Below are positions 10,996-22,996 of a DNA stretch of 64,000 nt, piece after piece. Positions within the stretch are counted from its first letter, which is position 1; every line of letters starts with the position of its first letter. Source of the stretch: Datura wrightii (lineage: Eukaryota > Streptophyta > Magnoliopsida > Solanales > Solanaceae). The position numbers were made by a program, and so were the translations under genes. The DNA is taken from NCBI GenBank assembly GCA_035772735.1, contig JASDFA010000010.1, positions 154,506,501-154,570,500 of the forward strand. Direction: 5' to 3'. The notes below the pieces were generated by a model that had not been told where the DNA came from, did no database searches, and saw only the letters and a program-made list of their open reading frames with translations.

Positions 10996-11800
10996 TTAAG
11001 TTGAATTATTTTGAATATAAATAACTTGAGCTAGAATAGAAATTATTGTTATCTTTCAAATCCACAACATAAAAAACAAAAATTATAACTAAAGATGTTG
11101 ATGTAGAAGAGATGATGAATTAAATTATGCAATTATAAATTTTTTTATAAAAGTGGAAGAATATATAAATAAAAAAAATTTAAAGGTATAAAAATATTAG
11201 GACATTACTATTAACAATTTTTTTATCAAAAAGAAAAAAACTTTTCGTGATTATGGAAAAAGGGAAAAAAAATCAACATGAAGAGGAAAAAAAAATTGTA
11301 AAATTACCCTGCCATAAAAAAGGGAAAAAAAAATTTCAAATTAAAAAGGAAAGAAAACATTCGTAGAGATTTTTAAATTTTTTTATATTTTTAAAATTTA
11401 TACCACAAATAAAAATATGCTACAATAAAAAATTTAATATTATAAAATAAATTAATGAAAATAAATTAAAAATTATATTTACATAAAAATAGTAAATAAT
11501 AATTTTATCTATTATAATATCTTTTAATAAAAAATAAAAAATTTAATCAATATTTATAAGAGTCTTTCATATTTTTAATATAATATAGGTTGCCAAAATA
11601 ATCTCGACGCTGCACATTCAAAGCATAAAAATTTACCCTTTCACATCATGTCAGGCTATCTATTTTTAAATTGTTAACAATTCATGCCTGGCGAAGTAAA
11701 ATTGTCTTATTCAGAAGTCATTATCAAATTTTCTTTAACCACTTATTTGGTATGAAAAAAGTTATTTTTTTTTGATATTTAGTTAGCATAAAATATTTTT

Positions 11801-11990
11801 TATTATAAATATATTTGTATTAAAGTGAGTGTTTATAAAAGTATTTATATTGTAGTGAATGTTTATCTTATTTTTTGGAGAAAAGTTAGGGTTAGTTTTT
11901 CCCTATAAATAAATGGATTCTCTTTCATTGTATTTCTATTTTATCCCTTGAGAGAAATAAGAATTATTCTCTCTTCTATCTTTCTCTACA
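11801..11990 (+). repeat. 5' LTR of the copia element
   Basis: It shares TTATAAATRTATTTGTATT, GTATTGTAGTGAATGT, AATTAGGGTTAGTTTTTCCC, GAGAAATAAGAATTATTCTC and a CTCTACA end with 18392-18576. The first bases have decayed from TGTTATAAAT to TATTATAAAT. Confidence 0.8.
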
Positions 11991-12035
11991 AATTTGAAGG
12001 CTAAGGTATTATATTTTTTCCTCTTTCTTTTAATA

Positions 12036-12351
12036 TGACTAATCATACGAAACTTGAGTTTGTTGCCTTTCAAAGTTCGAGCAAGAACTATCTTTCATGG
12101 GTGTTGGATGCTGAAATTCATTTAGATGCAATAGGTCTTGGAGACACCATTCAAGATCGACTAAGGCTATGATATTTTTGCGTCATCATCTTGACGAAAT
12201 TTTGAAAATTGAATATCTCACGGTTAAGGATCCACTTATTTTGTGGAATAGCCTGAAAGAAAGGTATGACCACCTGAAAATGGTCATCCACCCAAAGGCA
12301 CGATATGATTGGATGCATTTGAGGTTTCAAGACTATAAGTCTATTTGTGGT
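12036..12351 (+). pseudogene. Copia gag remnant, 5' part (UBN2 type)
   Basis: It starts with an ATG at 12036 (MTNHTKLEFVAF...) and continues after a frameshift near 12165 as MIFLRHHLDEILKIEYLTV, LWNSLKERYDHL and LRFQDYKSI, the conserved order of copia gag UBN2 domains. The frame is then cut by the gypsy LTR at 12352 and picks up again at 14785 with EYNSVMFR. The insertion therefore struck a gag that was probably already in the family's usual form; the other damage may be older or younger. Confidence 0.75.
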
Positions 12352-14784
12352 TGTCAGGACTCGAACATAGACCCGGATCGAGACACGGGACAAAGAACCC
12401 CGTGAGACTCCAAGTCGACCCATGACATGAACATGACATCTAAACTCAACATAATAATGCAGAAGTCTAACATATATAAAATAACGGAAGTTTGAAAATC
12501 TGATAACATCAAATATCTGAATACGTAACAGCGATATGAAACTGAAGACATATTATGTCTGATAAGCCTCTACATACTGAAGAGTTGATGGGACAAGACC
12601 CTAACTAACTCACTAAAACTGAAACTGAAGATACTGAATACAACTGATAAAAGGGTCCTCGAAGGATAAGGACTCACCAACTCTGGCTGGGAGGTATTAA
12701 TCTGAGGATCTGAATAACGGCGGGGCTGAACCTAAATGTCGGAGCCTGTATCATGAAACAATACAGCATATAGTATACGGTCAGTACGTGGAATGTACCG
12801 AGTATGCAAGGTAAGTAAAACCGCTAAGCAAGTAAAATCAGAGATCATGCATATCATAAAACATTTCATCATAAGAGCCTGAGGGTAGGAGTTGCATGCT
12901 ATTATCTGAGAATATGATTTAAACATATCTGAATTGAATGACCCAAAGATGAAACTTATTGTTCATACGTAAAACTGAACATTGGGTCAAACCTGATGAA
13001 AACATAATATCATGACTGATGAACATGCATAACTGAAATCATGAGAAACAATGGGAGACTCGTCATATAACCGACATTACCATGATAGATCGTACGTGGT
13101 CCCGACTATTACACTCAAGTGGGCAGAGCCGTCCAAAGTCTTGCCAGGGTTTAGAACGCTACCATGATATCGATATCAAGATGAAGGCCCATTGGGGGCA
13201 GGGAAAGCTCACAAGGGAGGTTCCAAATAATCTGAACATACCTATGTTGGTATGTAGTTTTGAGTCATAGGATTGACTGACCCTTAGCCTACTCGGTATT
13301 CGACACTACTCCTAGAAACATGCATATGCTCTCCATCGTTTTTCAACGAAGCTGAACTATCGTCTTGCGATGAAGCTGAATCATAACAATACATGTAAAA
13401 TCTGAAATCATGACATGAGGAATCTTGATTCAAACCATACCACAAGCTGAAAAGAGTGGAGTCTGGATTCAAAGAGTGGAGTCTAGATTCCCAAAATCTA
13501 TGTGGTAAGCTAATAACATAAAATTGAGATAAATCATGAAACATACTTGATCATATGGGCTTGCCTAAACTTAAACATACTTGAAATAGAGTTTGATTAT
13601 TCAAAAAATATATGAATATAGACATGGGTAATTCAAAAACATATTTTTATCATATACATCAAATCATGCTTGAAAACATATATCATAATCTCAACCTTTC
13701 ATTAACTTTCATACTTGGGCATCATAATTGTAAGATTTTAAAAATATGAATTTGTAATTGAAAACATTATAAAACATGTCCATGAATCATAATTCAACAT
13801 TAGAAACATGAATAGATTATACCCATGACAGATACTTAGAAAATTCACAAGTTAGATTAAAACCCCATAGATTTATCAACTAGAATTTTCATGAATTTGA
13901 GAGGGAATTGGGCATGGGAGTGGATGGATACATCCACTTATAACCCTGCATACCTGGGTAAATTTGATTTACACTCCCTCTTGAAAGCCTAAAGGAAATT
14001 GGAGAGAAATTTGGGGAAATTTTTCAAGCTTGATCTCCAAGGAAGAGCTCTAATTTGCATGCATAGAATGGTAGGGATTATAATAGGTTTAACACTCTTA
14101 AAACCCTGCTAACTAAGTTTAAAATGACGTAGTTTAGGACCTTAAATCTTAGAAATTATGAAAATACCCTTAATGAAAAGTATGAAATTTCTGCACTGCC
14201 TGTGACAACGCGTGATTCAACGGATCGTTCTTTGATACCACGACTTGTGGTATCCGTTCGTTACTTCTTCCATCACTTTTTAACTTCTCTAATCCTGATA
14301 CAATGATTCGACAGAATGGGTAATTACTCCAAATGACGATCCGTTACTGCCTCCCGTTACCTCGCTAGATTCCAACTTAGGTCTCCAACAATGACTGGTC
14401 AGGACGAGTCGTTACTAGTCTCAACGACTCATCATTTCTGGCCGTTACCACCACTGCTCATATTCTGAAAGTCCCCCCAATGGAAACCTACCATGACTCA
14501 TTCTCCCAAACAACGATTCGTTTCATGACTCGTGCCAGCCACCCTGGACAAGGACCATCCTCACAAAGACCCCTTACCACGATCCGTTACATCAACCAAC
14601 GGGTCTTCTTAGACCCTTTACCACAGAACCACCTACCGTAGAACCTAACAACGAGTATCTCAAACGAGTCATTAGACCCTCCAACGACTCGTACCACGAG
14701 TCGTTCTAAGTAAAATCTTTAGTTTTTCTTCTGCTTTTCATTTTAAATCCCGAGTCTAGTCTTAGGCATTCCCGGGGTATTACA
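12352..14784 (-). mobile_element. Solo LTR of a Ty3-gypsy element (minus strand), TGTAATACCCCGGGAAT family
   Basis: It runs from TGTCAGGACTCGAACATAG to GGGGTATTACA on the plus strand, so TG...CA ends are present in minus orientation. The same family appears in plus orientation at 39736-42190, sharing the CCGGGTCTAT.. TCGAGTC.TGACA end and many internal blocks. It contains clustered ACGACTCGT / ACGAGTCGT palindromes at 14200-14720. It interrupts copia gag, whose sequence continues on both sides. The expected 5-bp target duplication is not clean (GTGGT versus TGAGT). Confidence 0.8.
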
Positions 14785-17700
14785 TGAGTACAACTCTGTC
14801 ATGTTCAGATTGTTTCTCAGTTGAAACCAAGTGGAGAGACTATTAATGATGTTGATATGATGAAAAAAATCATTATAATCTTGCTTATCTAAACTCATCC
14901 TAAATAATGCTATGTTTTCTCCTAAATCTCGGAGAAACTTGTTGAATTTTAAAGATATTCGTAAAAATAGTTATCATATCAATACAATTGATGAGATGAA
15001 TCTTGAATATCTTTGTATCACCAAGAATGTCTTTGGGCAGACATGTGTTATAGAAAAATTCCTACTTTATCTTCTCGCTTGTATTGGATAAAAATTAGTG
15101 CAATTGAGGCACATTCTATAGTATACCAGAAGTTTACTAATTTCAATACTTTCATACTTTGGCATGATCTTCTGGGACACCCTGGATATATTATGATGAG
15201 ACGAATTATAGAAAATTTAAATGGGCATCCATTAAAGAACTTGAAGGTTCTTTTAAATGGTGAAATTTCTTGTACTGCTTGTTATCAAGGAAAGTTAATT
15301 ATGAAACCATCACCAACGAAGGTTGAGATTGAGTCTCCTGCGTTCTTTGAACGTATACATGAGGACATTTGTGGACCTATCCACCCACTTAGTGGGTCAT
15401 TTCGATACTTTATGGTCCTAGTATACGCTTCTTATAGATGGTCTCATGTGTGCCTATTTTCATCTCGCAACTTGGCATTTGCAAAATTATTATCACAAAT
15501 AATATGATTACAGGCATATTTTCTGATAATCAAATTAAGTCCATTCGCCTTGATCATGTTGTGGAGTTTTCATCCCAAGCATTTAATGATTATTGCTTAT
15601 CAATTGAGATAAAAGTTGAACATCCTATAGCTCATGTTCACACTCAAAATGGCTTTACTAAGTCATTAATTAAACGTCTGTAGTTGATAGCAAGACCATT
15701 GCTTATGAAAATTAGGTTGCCCACTTCTGTTTGGGGTTATGCGATTCTGCATGCTGCAACACTTATCTGTATCAGACCGACAAATTATCATAAATTTTTT
15801 CTGTAGCAATTGATCTTGGGTCAAGAGCCTAATATATTTCACCTGAGAGTTTTTGCATGTGCTATATATTTGCTTGTAGCACTACCGCATCGCACAAAGA
15901 TGAGTCCTCAAAGAAGATTAGAAATTTATATTGGGTTTGAATCGCCCTCCATTATTCGCTACCTTGAACCATTAACTGGAGATATATTCACTGCTCAATT
16001 TACAGATTGTGGGTTTGATGAGACGGTTTTATCAAAATTAGGGGGAAAAATTAGTGAAATCAAAAGAAAAATTTTATGAAAAATTCATCACTATCTCATC
16101 TTTATCCACATGCTTCTATTTGTGAATAAGAAGTAGAAAAGATTATCCACCTGCAGAAAATTACAAATCAAGTGCCAGACCCATTTACAAATTTAAAAAG
16201 AATTACTAAATCACATATTCCTGCAGAGAATGTCCCAATTTGAATTGATGTTGCTGTAGGACCATCTACTAGCAGTATAACTAATGAGTCCAAAGCACGC
16301 ATAAAGCGTGATAGACCATTGGGTTCTAAGGAGTAAAATCCTAGAAAAAAATAAATGGTCAAGATGACACTACGAAAGAACCACATATGGAAGTTCAAAA
16401 CTTGAGAAATTTAGTTATCCATGAAGGAATCAATGAGCTAAGACTCAAGAAAACAAGGAACTATTCATAAAATTCAAGCGATGCTGAAATTAATCGACCG
16501 AAAATAGTGGTGGATTATGTCTTTGCATATAATATTGCAACACATGCATGATACTTAGGATCTTGAACCTTAATCTGTCACAGAATATTGACAAAGAAAT
16601 GATTGGCCAAAATGACAATAAGCAATTCAATCTGAGTTGAATTCACTTATCAAACGTGAAGTTTTTGGACCTATAACTCAAACACCTAATGGTATTAAAC
16701 CTATTGGCTATAAATGGATCTTTATGTGGAGAAAAAAGAGAAATGAAATATAAAGGTATAAGAAACGCCTTGTTGCATAAGGATTTTCACAAATGCCTGG
16801 TGTCGATTATGAAGAAACATACTTACCAGTTATGGATGCAATACGTTGCGTTATCTTATTAGTATTACTCTCCATGGGAGGCTTGAAATGCATTTGATGG
16901 ATGTGGTTACGACCTATCTATATTGATCACTTGATAATGAGATATATATGAAAATTATTAAAGGATTTAAGATGCTTGAAGCATATCGTTTAAAGTCTCG
17001 GGGTTTGTATTCAATTAGGTTGCAAATATCATTGTATGATTTGAAGTATTCTAGACGCATGTGGTATAACCATCTTAGTGAGTATTTATCTAAGAAAGGT
17101 TATATAAATGATGAAATTTACCCATGTTATTTTATAAAGAAAATAACATCGGAGTTTGTGATACTTACTGTTTATGTTGATGATATAAACCTTATTGGAA
17201 CTCCAATAGAGCTTCAAAGACAATTGATTATTTAAAGAAGGAATTTGAGATGAAAGACCTTGGAAAGAAAAAATTATGTATTGGTTTGCAAAGTGAGCAT
17301 TTGACTAACATTATCTTTGTTCATCAATCTGCCTATACAGAAAAGGTGTTGAAAATATTTTATATGGATGGAGCACATCTATTAAGTACTCCGATGGTTG
17401 TTCGATCACTTGATGTGAATAAGGATTCATTCCGACCTAAAAAAAAATGAGAAAATTTTTGGTCCTGAAGTACCATATCTTAGTGTAATTGGTGCTCTAA
17501 TGTATCTTACTAACACTATAAGACCTGATATAACCTTTTCGGTTAATTTGTTAGCAAGGTATAGTTCTGCTCCTACTAAGAGGCATTGAAATGGGATCAA
17601 ACGCATAATCCTGTATCTAAAAGGGACTACTGATGTGAGCTTATTTTATTCTAATAATTACAGTCCCGATCTTGTTGGTTATGCTGATGCAAGGTATTTA

Positions 17701-18180
17701 TCTGACTCGCACAAAACTCGATCTCAAACTGGCTACATGTTCATATGTGGAGGTATTGCCATATATTGGAGATCTATAAAACAGTCTCTCGTAGCCACTT
17801 CATCAAATCATGCTGATATAATAACTATTAATGAAGCAAGACGAGAATGTATGTGGTTGAGGTCCATGATACATTTGATTAGAGAAAAATGTGGTTTGAA
17901 AATGCGACAAAGTACCCACAATTTTATGTGAATATAATGCGGCATGTATAGCACAACTAAAGGGAGGATTCGTAAAAGGAGATAGAATGAAACATATTTC
18001 GACAAAGTTTTTCTACACACATGAGCTTCAAAAGAATGGTGATATCAACGTGCAATAGATTCATTCAAGTGACAATGTCGCTGATTTATTCACCAAATCT
18101 CTACCAACTGCAACTTTCAAGAAGATGGTGCACAAGATAGGGGCGCAAAGATTCAAGGATGTTCTCATTAGGGGGAGTTA
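14785..18180 (+). pseudogene. Copia gag end and pol remnant: integrase, reverse transcriptase, RNase H
   Basis: From 14785 the gag continues (EYNSVMFR). At 15013-15507 the integrase HHCC zinc region is readable (LWHDLLGHPG ... CTACYQGK) with HEDICGPI and the beginning of the catalytic core. Integrase C-terminal pieces follow at 15690-16079. The RT spans about 16600-17450, with GYKWIF and VYVDD (YVDD at 17173-17184), and RNase H spans about 17480-18150, with GYADARYLSD, SQTGYMF and a final DNVADLFTKSLP. Several stops and frameshifts mean no functional polyprotein remains. A purine run GGGGGAG at 18171-18177 follows the coding end. Confidence 0.85.
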
Positions 18181-18391
18181 ATATACGATGTACTTTTTTT
18201 TCCTTCCGAGGTTTTGTCCCACTGGATTTTCCTTATAAGGTTTTTAATGAGGCAGCCAAAATGCGTCTTATTAGATATGTGTACTCTTTTTCCTCCACTA
18301 GATTTTTTCCCACTGAATATTTTTTAATAACATTTTAACGAGGCACACTATCTATCGAATAGACATTCAAAGGACAATGTGAATGAGAGAA

Positions 18392-18576
18392 TGTTATAAA
18401 TGTATTTGTATTATACTGAATGTCTATTAAGATATTTGTATTGTAGTGAATGTATATCTTATTTTTTTGAAGAAAAATTAGGGTTAGTTTTTCCCAATAA
18501 ATAAAGAGGTTTTCTTTCATTATATTTCATCCCTCAAGAGAAATAAGAATTATTCTCTCTTCTCTCTTTGTCTACA
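18392..18576 (+). repeat. 3' LTR of the copia element
   Basis: TGTTATAAATG...TCTACA, preceded by a degraded polypurine tract (GAATGAGAGAA). Pairs with 11801-11990. Confidence 0.8.
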
Positions 18577-18914
18577 ATACTCTTCCTCTTATTCTATTAT
18601 TTCATAACACTTTTAAAGCAAAACATTTACCATCAAAATGGAAAAGTTGACTTTTCTAACTTATGAATGAATGCCATTTAATTCCCTAACAACTAACTTA
18701 ACGTGTAATTTTTTTTATTTCCACGCGATGTTCGATATTCTCACTGGAGTCACGGTTATTTTAGATTCACGCAGTATAAAATCTATTTAAGGAAAAAATC
18801 CTACTGCACATGTTCTTTTTTTTTTTTTATACCCAAAACTCGTACCTTGAACTCTAATTAAAATTGGAAAAATTCTTATCCATACCATGACTACTACTTA
18901 TTTCAACTAATACT
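18577..18914. other. Flanking intergenic DNA, no gene seen
   Basis: AT-rich sequence between the copia 3' LTR and the diverged repeat pair. Nothing further recognised. Confidence 0.5.
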
Positions 18915-19140
18915 TGAACATTATTTAATCTTTAATATTCAAAAGTTCAATTAAAACAATCTTTGTTCACTCATGAAGTAATTCCTCCCATAAAATTTAA
19001 AAATTCAAAAATTACTAATATAAGATTGGGAATTGAAATAACATGGGATTCAACATATAAAGTGGCGGAAAATATGCAACGCATCAGGTTGTGTGAGGGA
19101 AAAACGCTTCAACTGATTTTCTTTGACCTCATAAAAATAC
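18915..19140. repeat. Diverged direct repeat, copy 1
   Basis: It shares TTAATCTTTAATRYTCAAAAGT, AGACAATCTTTGTTCA-type, AATTCCTCCCATAAA, GATTCAACATATAAAGT, CGGAAAATATGCAA and GCTTCAACTGATTTTC with 19640-19970, about 0.73 kb to the right and in the same orientation. No clear coding. Confidence 0.75.
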
Positions 19141-19639
19141 CATTTTCAAATGTGACATCACTGTGATAACTTGATAAATAGAAGTTTTTTTTTTTTCCTT
19201 TTCTTCTTTTCTAATTTTTTTTTTTAATTTTGCTTCATCAAACTATAACTAACACATGAAATATAATCCAACCAGAAATAAATAATTTGCTTATTATGAC
19301 TACATGTCAAGATTTTCGTTATCCTATGATTAGTTTCCCAGTACCTGCCTCATCCTTTTCTTTTTCCTTTTTATCTAAACCATTTTAAAATAATATAGTC
19401 TGACATATCTATATCAATGTTCTTATACAATAGCACCTCACTATTATAAGAATTAAGTTTTTTTTGAAATTAACTTTTTATATTGTATTTCATCTTTCTA
19501 TAACGTTATATTTTACTTATATCAACAACAATCATCTTTATAATAATACGTTCTTTATAAAATTACTTTTATATATTTTTAAAATTTTCATCCGATATTC
19601 GATAGCCACATTAGAGCCCGATGCAACTTGTTTCAACTT

Positions 19640-19970
19640 ACGCTTAAATATTATTTAATCTTTAATGCTCAAAAGTCCAATTAAGACAATCTTTGTTCAT
19701 CTATGAAATATTATTTCTAGAAAATGTTTTTCACTCATTAACCAAGAAATCACAAAAGATATTTTTTATGAAAATACTTTGCCTCATAGAAACACACTTG
19801 AGTTTTATGGGCTGAAGTAATTCCTCCCATAAATTCAAAAATTGAAAAAGTGTTAATAAATGATAGGGAATTGAAGTAACATGAGATTCAACATATAAAG
19901 TTGCGGAAAATATGCAATGCATGAGGTTGTATGTGGGAAATAGGCTTCAACTGATTTTCATGACATATTA
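19640..19970. repeat. Diverged direct repeat, copy 2
   Basis: Partner of 18915-19140, with an extra stretch of about 100 bp between the two conserved blocks. Between the copies (19141-19639) is AT-rich sequence with no gene seen. Confidence 0.75.
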
Positions 19971-19974
19971 AGAT

Positions 19975-20240
19975 ATTCTCTCCATCATAAATTATCTGTA
20001 GCTTTTTTTGTTTTACGAGCCGTTTAAAAAGTATTAATTAAGAGACGTTTTAAACTGTTTTAACTTTATTTATATTTAAGCTATAATCTCTTTTCGTTAA
20101 ATATTTTTTCAATAATCAAGGATTTTGTAATTTTCAAAAAAAATTATACTAAGAGTAAAATAAGAAAAAATTAATTAATTTTACCTTGAATTTTTAAAAC
20201 GGTAAATAATTTGAGATAAATAAAATGATAGATATATAAT
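19975..20240. mobile_element. Possible Stowaway-like MITE
   Basis: CTCTCCATCATAAATTATCT near the left end faces GATAAATAATTTGAG-type sequence, and ATTTGAGTAGGAGAAAG, near the right end, an arrangement like the CTCCCTCCGTTTCAAATTAT termini of plant Stowaway elements. The ends have drifted and TA target sites cannot be fixed. Confidence 0.35.
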
Positions 20241-20597
20241 TTGAGTAGGAGAAAGTACCATTTCTTTTAGGCTAAAAGACAATCCACGAAGCATTCTGAG
20301 TAGTCTGACCTTAAAATACAATTGACAAATTATATGATTCAATCATGTCGCAAACACAGAGATTAATTGGGAAAGGATTCCTAGAGAACTTATTAACCTC
20401 TGGCCTACTAAATAATTCAAAAACTTAGCTTAGCCTTATCATATTTAAGCCTCAAATCAAATATTTGTGCTTTGTCCAGTTGAAAGGCCCTTCTAATTTC
20501 TTGTGGTAGACTGTTGACACTCTTGATAAAAAGACACAACACCTTGTCTTGAAGCTTTTTAGTCATAAAGTCTGCAATCATATTAGCCTTCTGAAGT

Positions 20598-20887
20598 CAG
20601 GGTCGGCCAGAGAGTCAAGCCATTAAAATCAGGTTTTAGGCTCTAAAATTTTTGGGGCCTCAATTTTTTTTTTTCTAATTCAGTGTGTGATATTTGTATT
20701 GAATTTTTTAATTACATTTAATTTTGAGATATGCAAAGCCAATTAAAGAGAAAATCACTCCCTAGCAAGAGATTTTAAACTATAATAGATTTAAGGTTAA
20801 TTTTTATTTTTTCAAATATTAAACAGAAAAAATAAAGTCTTCCTTTAAAATTGGCGTTAAGCTACTTATCTTATTGAGCCGCCCCTG
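20598..20887. mobile_element. hAT-type MITE (290 bp)
   Basis: The ends are CAGGGTCGGCC and, inverted, CAGGGGCGGCTC, typical of hAT elements. Flanks TCTGAAGT and CGTGAAGC share TGAAG, consistent with a decayed 8-bp target duplication. It contains the common TTTTGGGGCCTCAA phrase. It splits the RNase H remnant. Confidence 0.75.
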
Positions 20888-21059
20888 CGTGAAGCAATGA
20901 AAAATTTGCACGTCGGCATGTTCCAATAGCTTTAGAGTGCTTTTCACCGTAGTCTTGAGTTTCAAATTTCTAATTTCTCCAATTTTGAGCATGTTTGTGA
21001 TGATCTTAAAGTTCAGTTCAATCCAGAGACTAGTGTAACTGTTATCAATATACCATTTA

Positions 21060-21516
21060 GTTGTCATTTGGTAGAGTGTATAAGAATAATGGTTGAATAA
21101 GGTGTATTAGTAATGCTTGCATTGATAATGCTGGTATTAATTATGCTTACATTAGTTATGTTGAGGTTATTTCTTATGCAGTGTTTGGTTTAGTATGTAA
21201 AAAATAACATTCATTGAATAATTTATTAAAAAATTATTTATTTTTAAAAATACCACATAAGATAGAAAAGATGTGTAAAAGATTTTGAGGGACAATTATG
21301 TCTTTAACCATGCTAATGCATATATTAACAACCATTGCATTACTAATATCATGGTTTTAATGCATTAGTTATACATAGCTTAATATCAAATAGAGTGTAT
21401 ATCTAATACTTGTATTAGTTATACATAGATTGAAAAAATGTACCAAACAAGATATTAGTAATAAATAAAGCTAAAATTTGCATTATTCTTTTTAATACAC
21501 TCTGTCAAACGGCCAC
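21060..21516. mobile_element. Tourist-like (PIF/Harbinger) MITE (457 bp)
   Basis: Flanked by TTA at 21057-21059 and 21517-21519. The terminal inverted repeats are about 27 bp: TTTGGTAGAGTGTATAAGAA on the left faces TTCTTTTTAATACACTCTGTC on the right. The interior is rich in ATTAGTTATGC-like phrases. No transposase. It interrupts the RNase H frame at the HYDIKW codons. Confidence 0.8.
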
Positions 21517-21740
21517 TTAATATCATAATGGACAACAAGAGCTTCTGCCTCCTTATAACTATGACATATAACAGGAACTGATAAGGCAAATATGTAGTTA
21601 CCATTTTCATCTCTAAATGTATCCTGCCTTTTCAGATTCAACAATGAAACTCCTTTCACTGTCACTATTAAAAACAGCACAAAAATCGAGGAAGGAAAAC
21701 CAACAAACTGAATCAATCCAAAATATTGAGGGGAAATCAA

Positions 21741-22149
21741 CCAAGTTCGTTGATTTTATTTTTAAAAAATCAATTTAAAAGAAAATCAACAGATTGAGTC
21801 ATTTTTTTCCGCATAAAAATGCTCGAAACCATATATTTTTTATTTTAAAGAAAGCTAACATAGTCCTTTTGGTTTTTTTAATTATTTTTTACAAAAATAG
21901 AGGAAATTCGTAGGTTTTTATGTGCAAAATTACAGTTGAAGAGTATAAATAACAATGATAAAAATATTTTATCAAAAAACATGAGTAGTCGAGTAGTAGA
22001 ATTGTTCAATATCATATTAAATACCTGAGTTCATAATAAGAAATCAACCCAGAAAAACTGATGTACTAGGTTGGCTATCCGTCAGTTTTGTGAAACCACA
22101 AGTTGTGTCGGTGTTGTACTTGTGGTTTTGATGATGGACAAACTCATGA
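21741..22149. other. AT-rich intergenic DNA, no gene seen
   Basis: A short inverted patch near 21744-21800 (GTTGATTTTATTTTTAAAAAATCAATT). Nothing else recognised. Confidence 0.5.
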
Positions 22150-22281
22150 AGGGATCAGATCCCCAGTTATGATCCTCCGGATGGGACCTGGTTGGACTTT
22201 GGCGGGAAGTTCACTTACAACTGTAACGTGTACTATCTCTGCGCTGGTAGGTGTGACTGCAGCAAAGATGCCGCAGTGTAG
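22150..22281 (+). pseudogene. Small cysteine-rich open segment, unrecognised
   Basis: An open stretch of 43 codons ends in TAG at 22279-22281 and has no ATG of its own. It reads DPPDGTWLDFGGKFTYNCN followed by VYYLCAGRCDCS, with four Cys in 14 residues. Composition is protein-like, but I do not recognise a family. It may be an exon fragment or part of a retroelement. The following 22282-22554 holds no gene; 22390-22550 looks like old copia LTR leader sequence but this is a guess. Confidence 0.25.
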
Positions 22282-22800
22282 CAGAAGGTCAAATATACTT
22301 GACCAATAAGATTGCACCTAGATTTTGGATCTCTCATACTTATCCAGATGAGACAATTTGAAAACCTAGTTTCTGACATTGAAAAACACATGTAGCCGCT
22401 GTGGTGAACAAGAACGAAGCTCTGCAAACAAGGGACCTGCTCCTAGAGAACGAAAGTATTTTCCTAGTCTAAGTTGTTGTTTAGTTCTTGTATTGATTCT
22501 TAAATGTACACTATTCTTCAATGTGAAGCTTCTGTAGGTATCCTTCTTTGTTATTGATCTTGGACGTATTATACGCCCGCTTGCCATATTTTACCCATGT
22601 TTTACCGTATTCTGAGAAGAATATCCTTATAGAATTCAATGTTTTCATAAAATATTGTGAAAAGAGCCGACATATGTGTTTAGATGATGTTTTGTAGGAA
22701 ATGAATGAAAAAAATACCCAAAAAGGAGTAATCAAGGAAAGTTCAAAGTTGCAACGTGTGACAAAAGAAGAAGTTGAAAGGAAATGCCTGGTGAGATGGT

Positions 22801-22996
22801 TGGCGAGTCGCGCCAAGCCACAAACTTTAGAGATTTTTTGGCACACATTGGTGCTATGCTAGACGCAGCGCGCCATCTTGTAGACTTTAGAGAAAATGTT
22901 CAGCTACTTGGCAAAATAGGAGGCGTGGCGCGCCAGCTCTCAAACTCCATAGCATTTTGATCAACACCTTGGCGAAATGAGAGGCGTGACGCGCCA
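22801..22996 (+). repeat. Four-unit, 60-bp period GC-rich repeat in the LTR
   Basis: Each unit has a (G/A)CGCGCCA core followed by CAAACTTTAGAG or a variant. Cores lie at about 22808, 22868, 22928 and 22988. Confidence 0.8.

Larger units (their letters stand above)
9141..11800. other. AT-rich intergenic DNA, no gene seen
   Basis: No open frame, splice pattern or known transposon end was recognised beyond the (GAA)n run at about 9942-9990 and the tandem repeat at 10466-10955, listed separately. Homopolymer A and T runs dominate 11100-11600. Confidence 0.6.
11801..18576 (+). mobile_element. Decayed Ty1-copia retrotransposon with both LTRs, split by a gypsy solo LTR
   Basis: Two similar LTRs of about 190 bp (11801-11990 and 18392-18576) bracket gag (12036-12351), an inserted gypsy LTR (12352-14784) and pol (14785-18180) in the order gag-integrase-RT-RNase H, which defines Ty1-copia. 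Every domain carries frameshifts and stops. The primer site after the 5' LTR is only a weak GGTATTA remnant. Without the insertion the element would be about 4.3 kb. The tail repeats the TGTACTCTTTTTCC...ACTAGATTTTTTCCCA phrase, a known habit of this copia type just before the 3' LTR. Confidence 0.8.
20430..21740 (-). pseudogene. LINE-type RNase H domain remnant, cut by two MITEs
   Basis: Three minus-strand pieces, read in order, form a plant RVT_3-type RNase H as found at the end of LINE ORF2. The first piece (21740-21520) has TFRDENGNYIFALSVPV and EAEALVVHYDIKW. The second (21059-20888) has DNSYTSLWIELNFKIITNML and ends near VQIFHCF. The third (20597-20430) has KANMIADFMTKK and LPQEIRRAFQLDKAQIFDLR. 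RNase H removes the RNA strand during target-primed retrotransposition. A 3-bp-duplicating MITE and a hAT-type MITE sit exactly between the pieces. Several family residues have changed (for example Asn where an acidic residue is usual in the IELD-type motif), so it is dead. No RT or endonuclease is nearby. Confidence 0.75.

Noticed and set aside
12354..13544. Minus-strand frames within the solo LTR
   Set aside because: Short, overlapping, and inside an LTR shared with 39736-42190, where matching frames are not kept.
22103..22309. 68-codon plus-strand frame with several Cys
   Set aside because: Overlaps the alternative frame noted at 22150-22281; composition poor and no motif, so the other frame is preferred, itself at low confidence.
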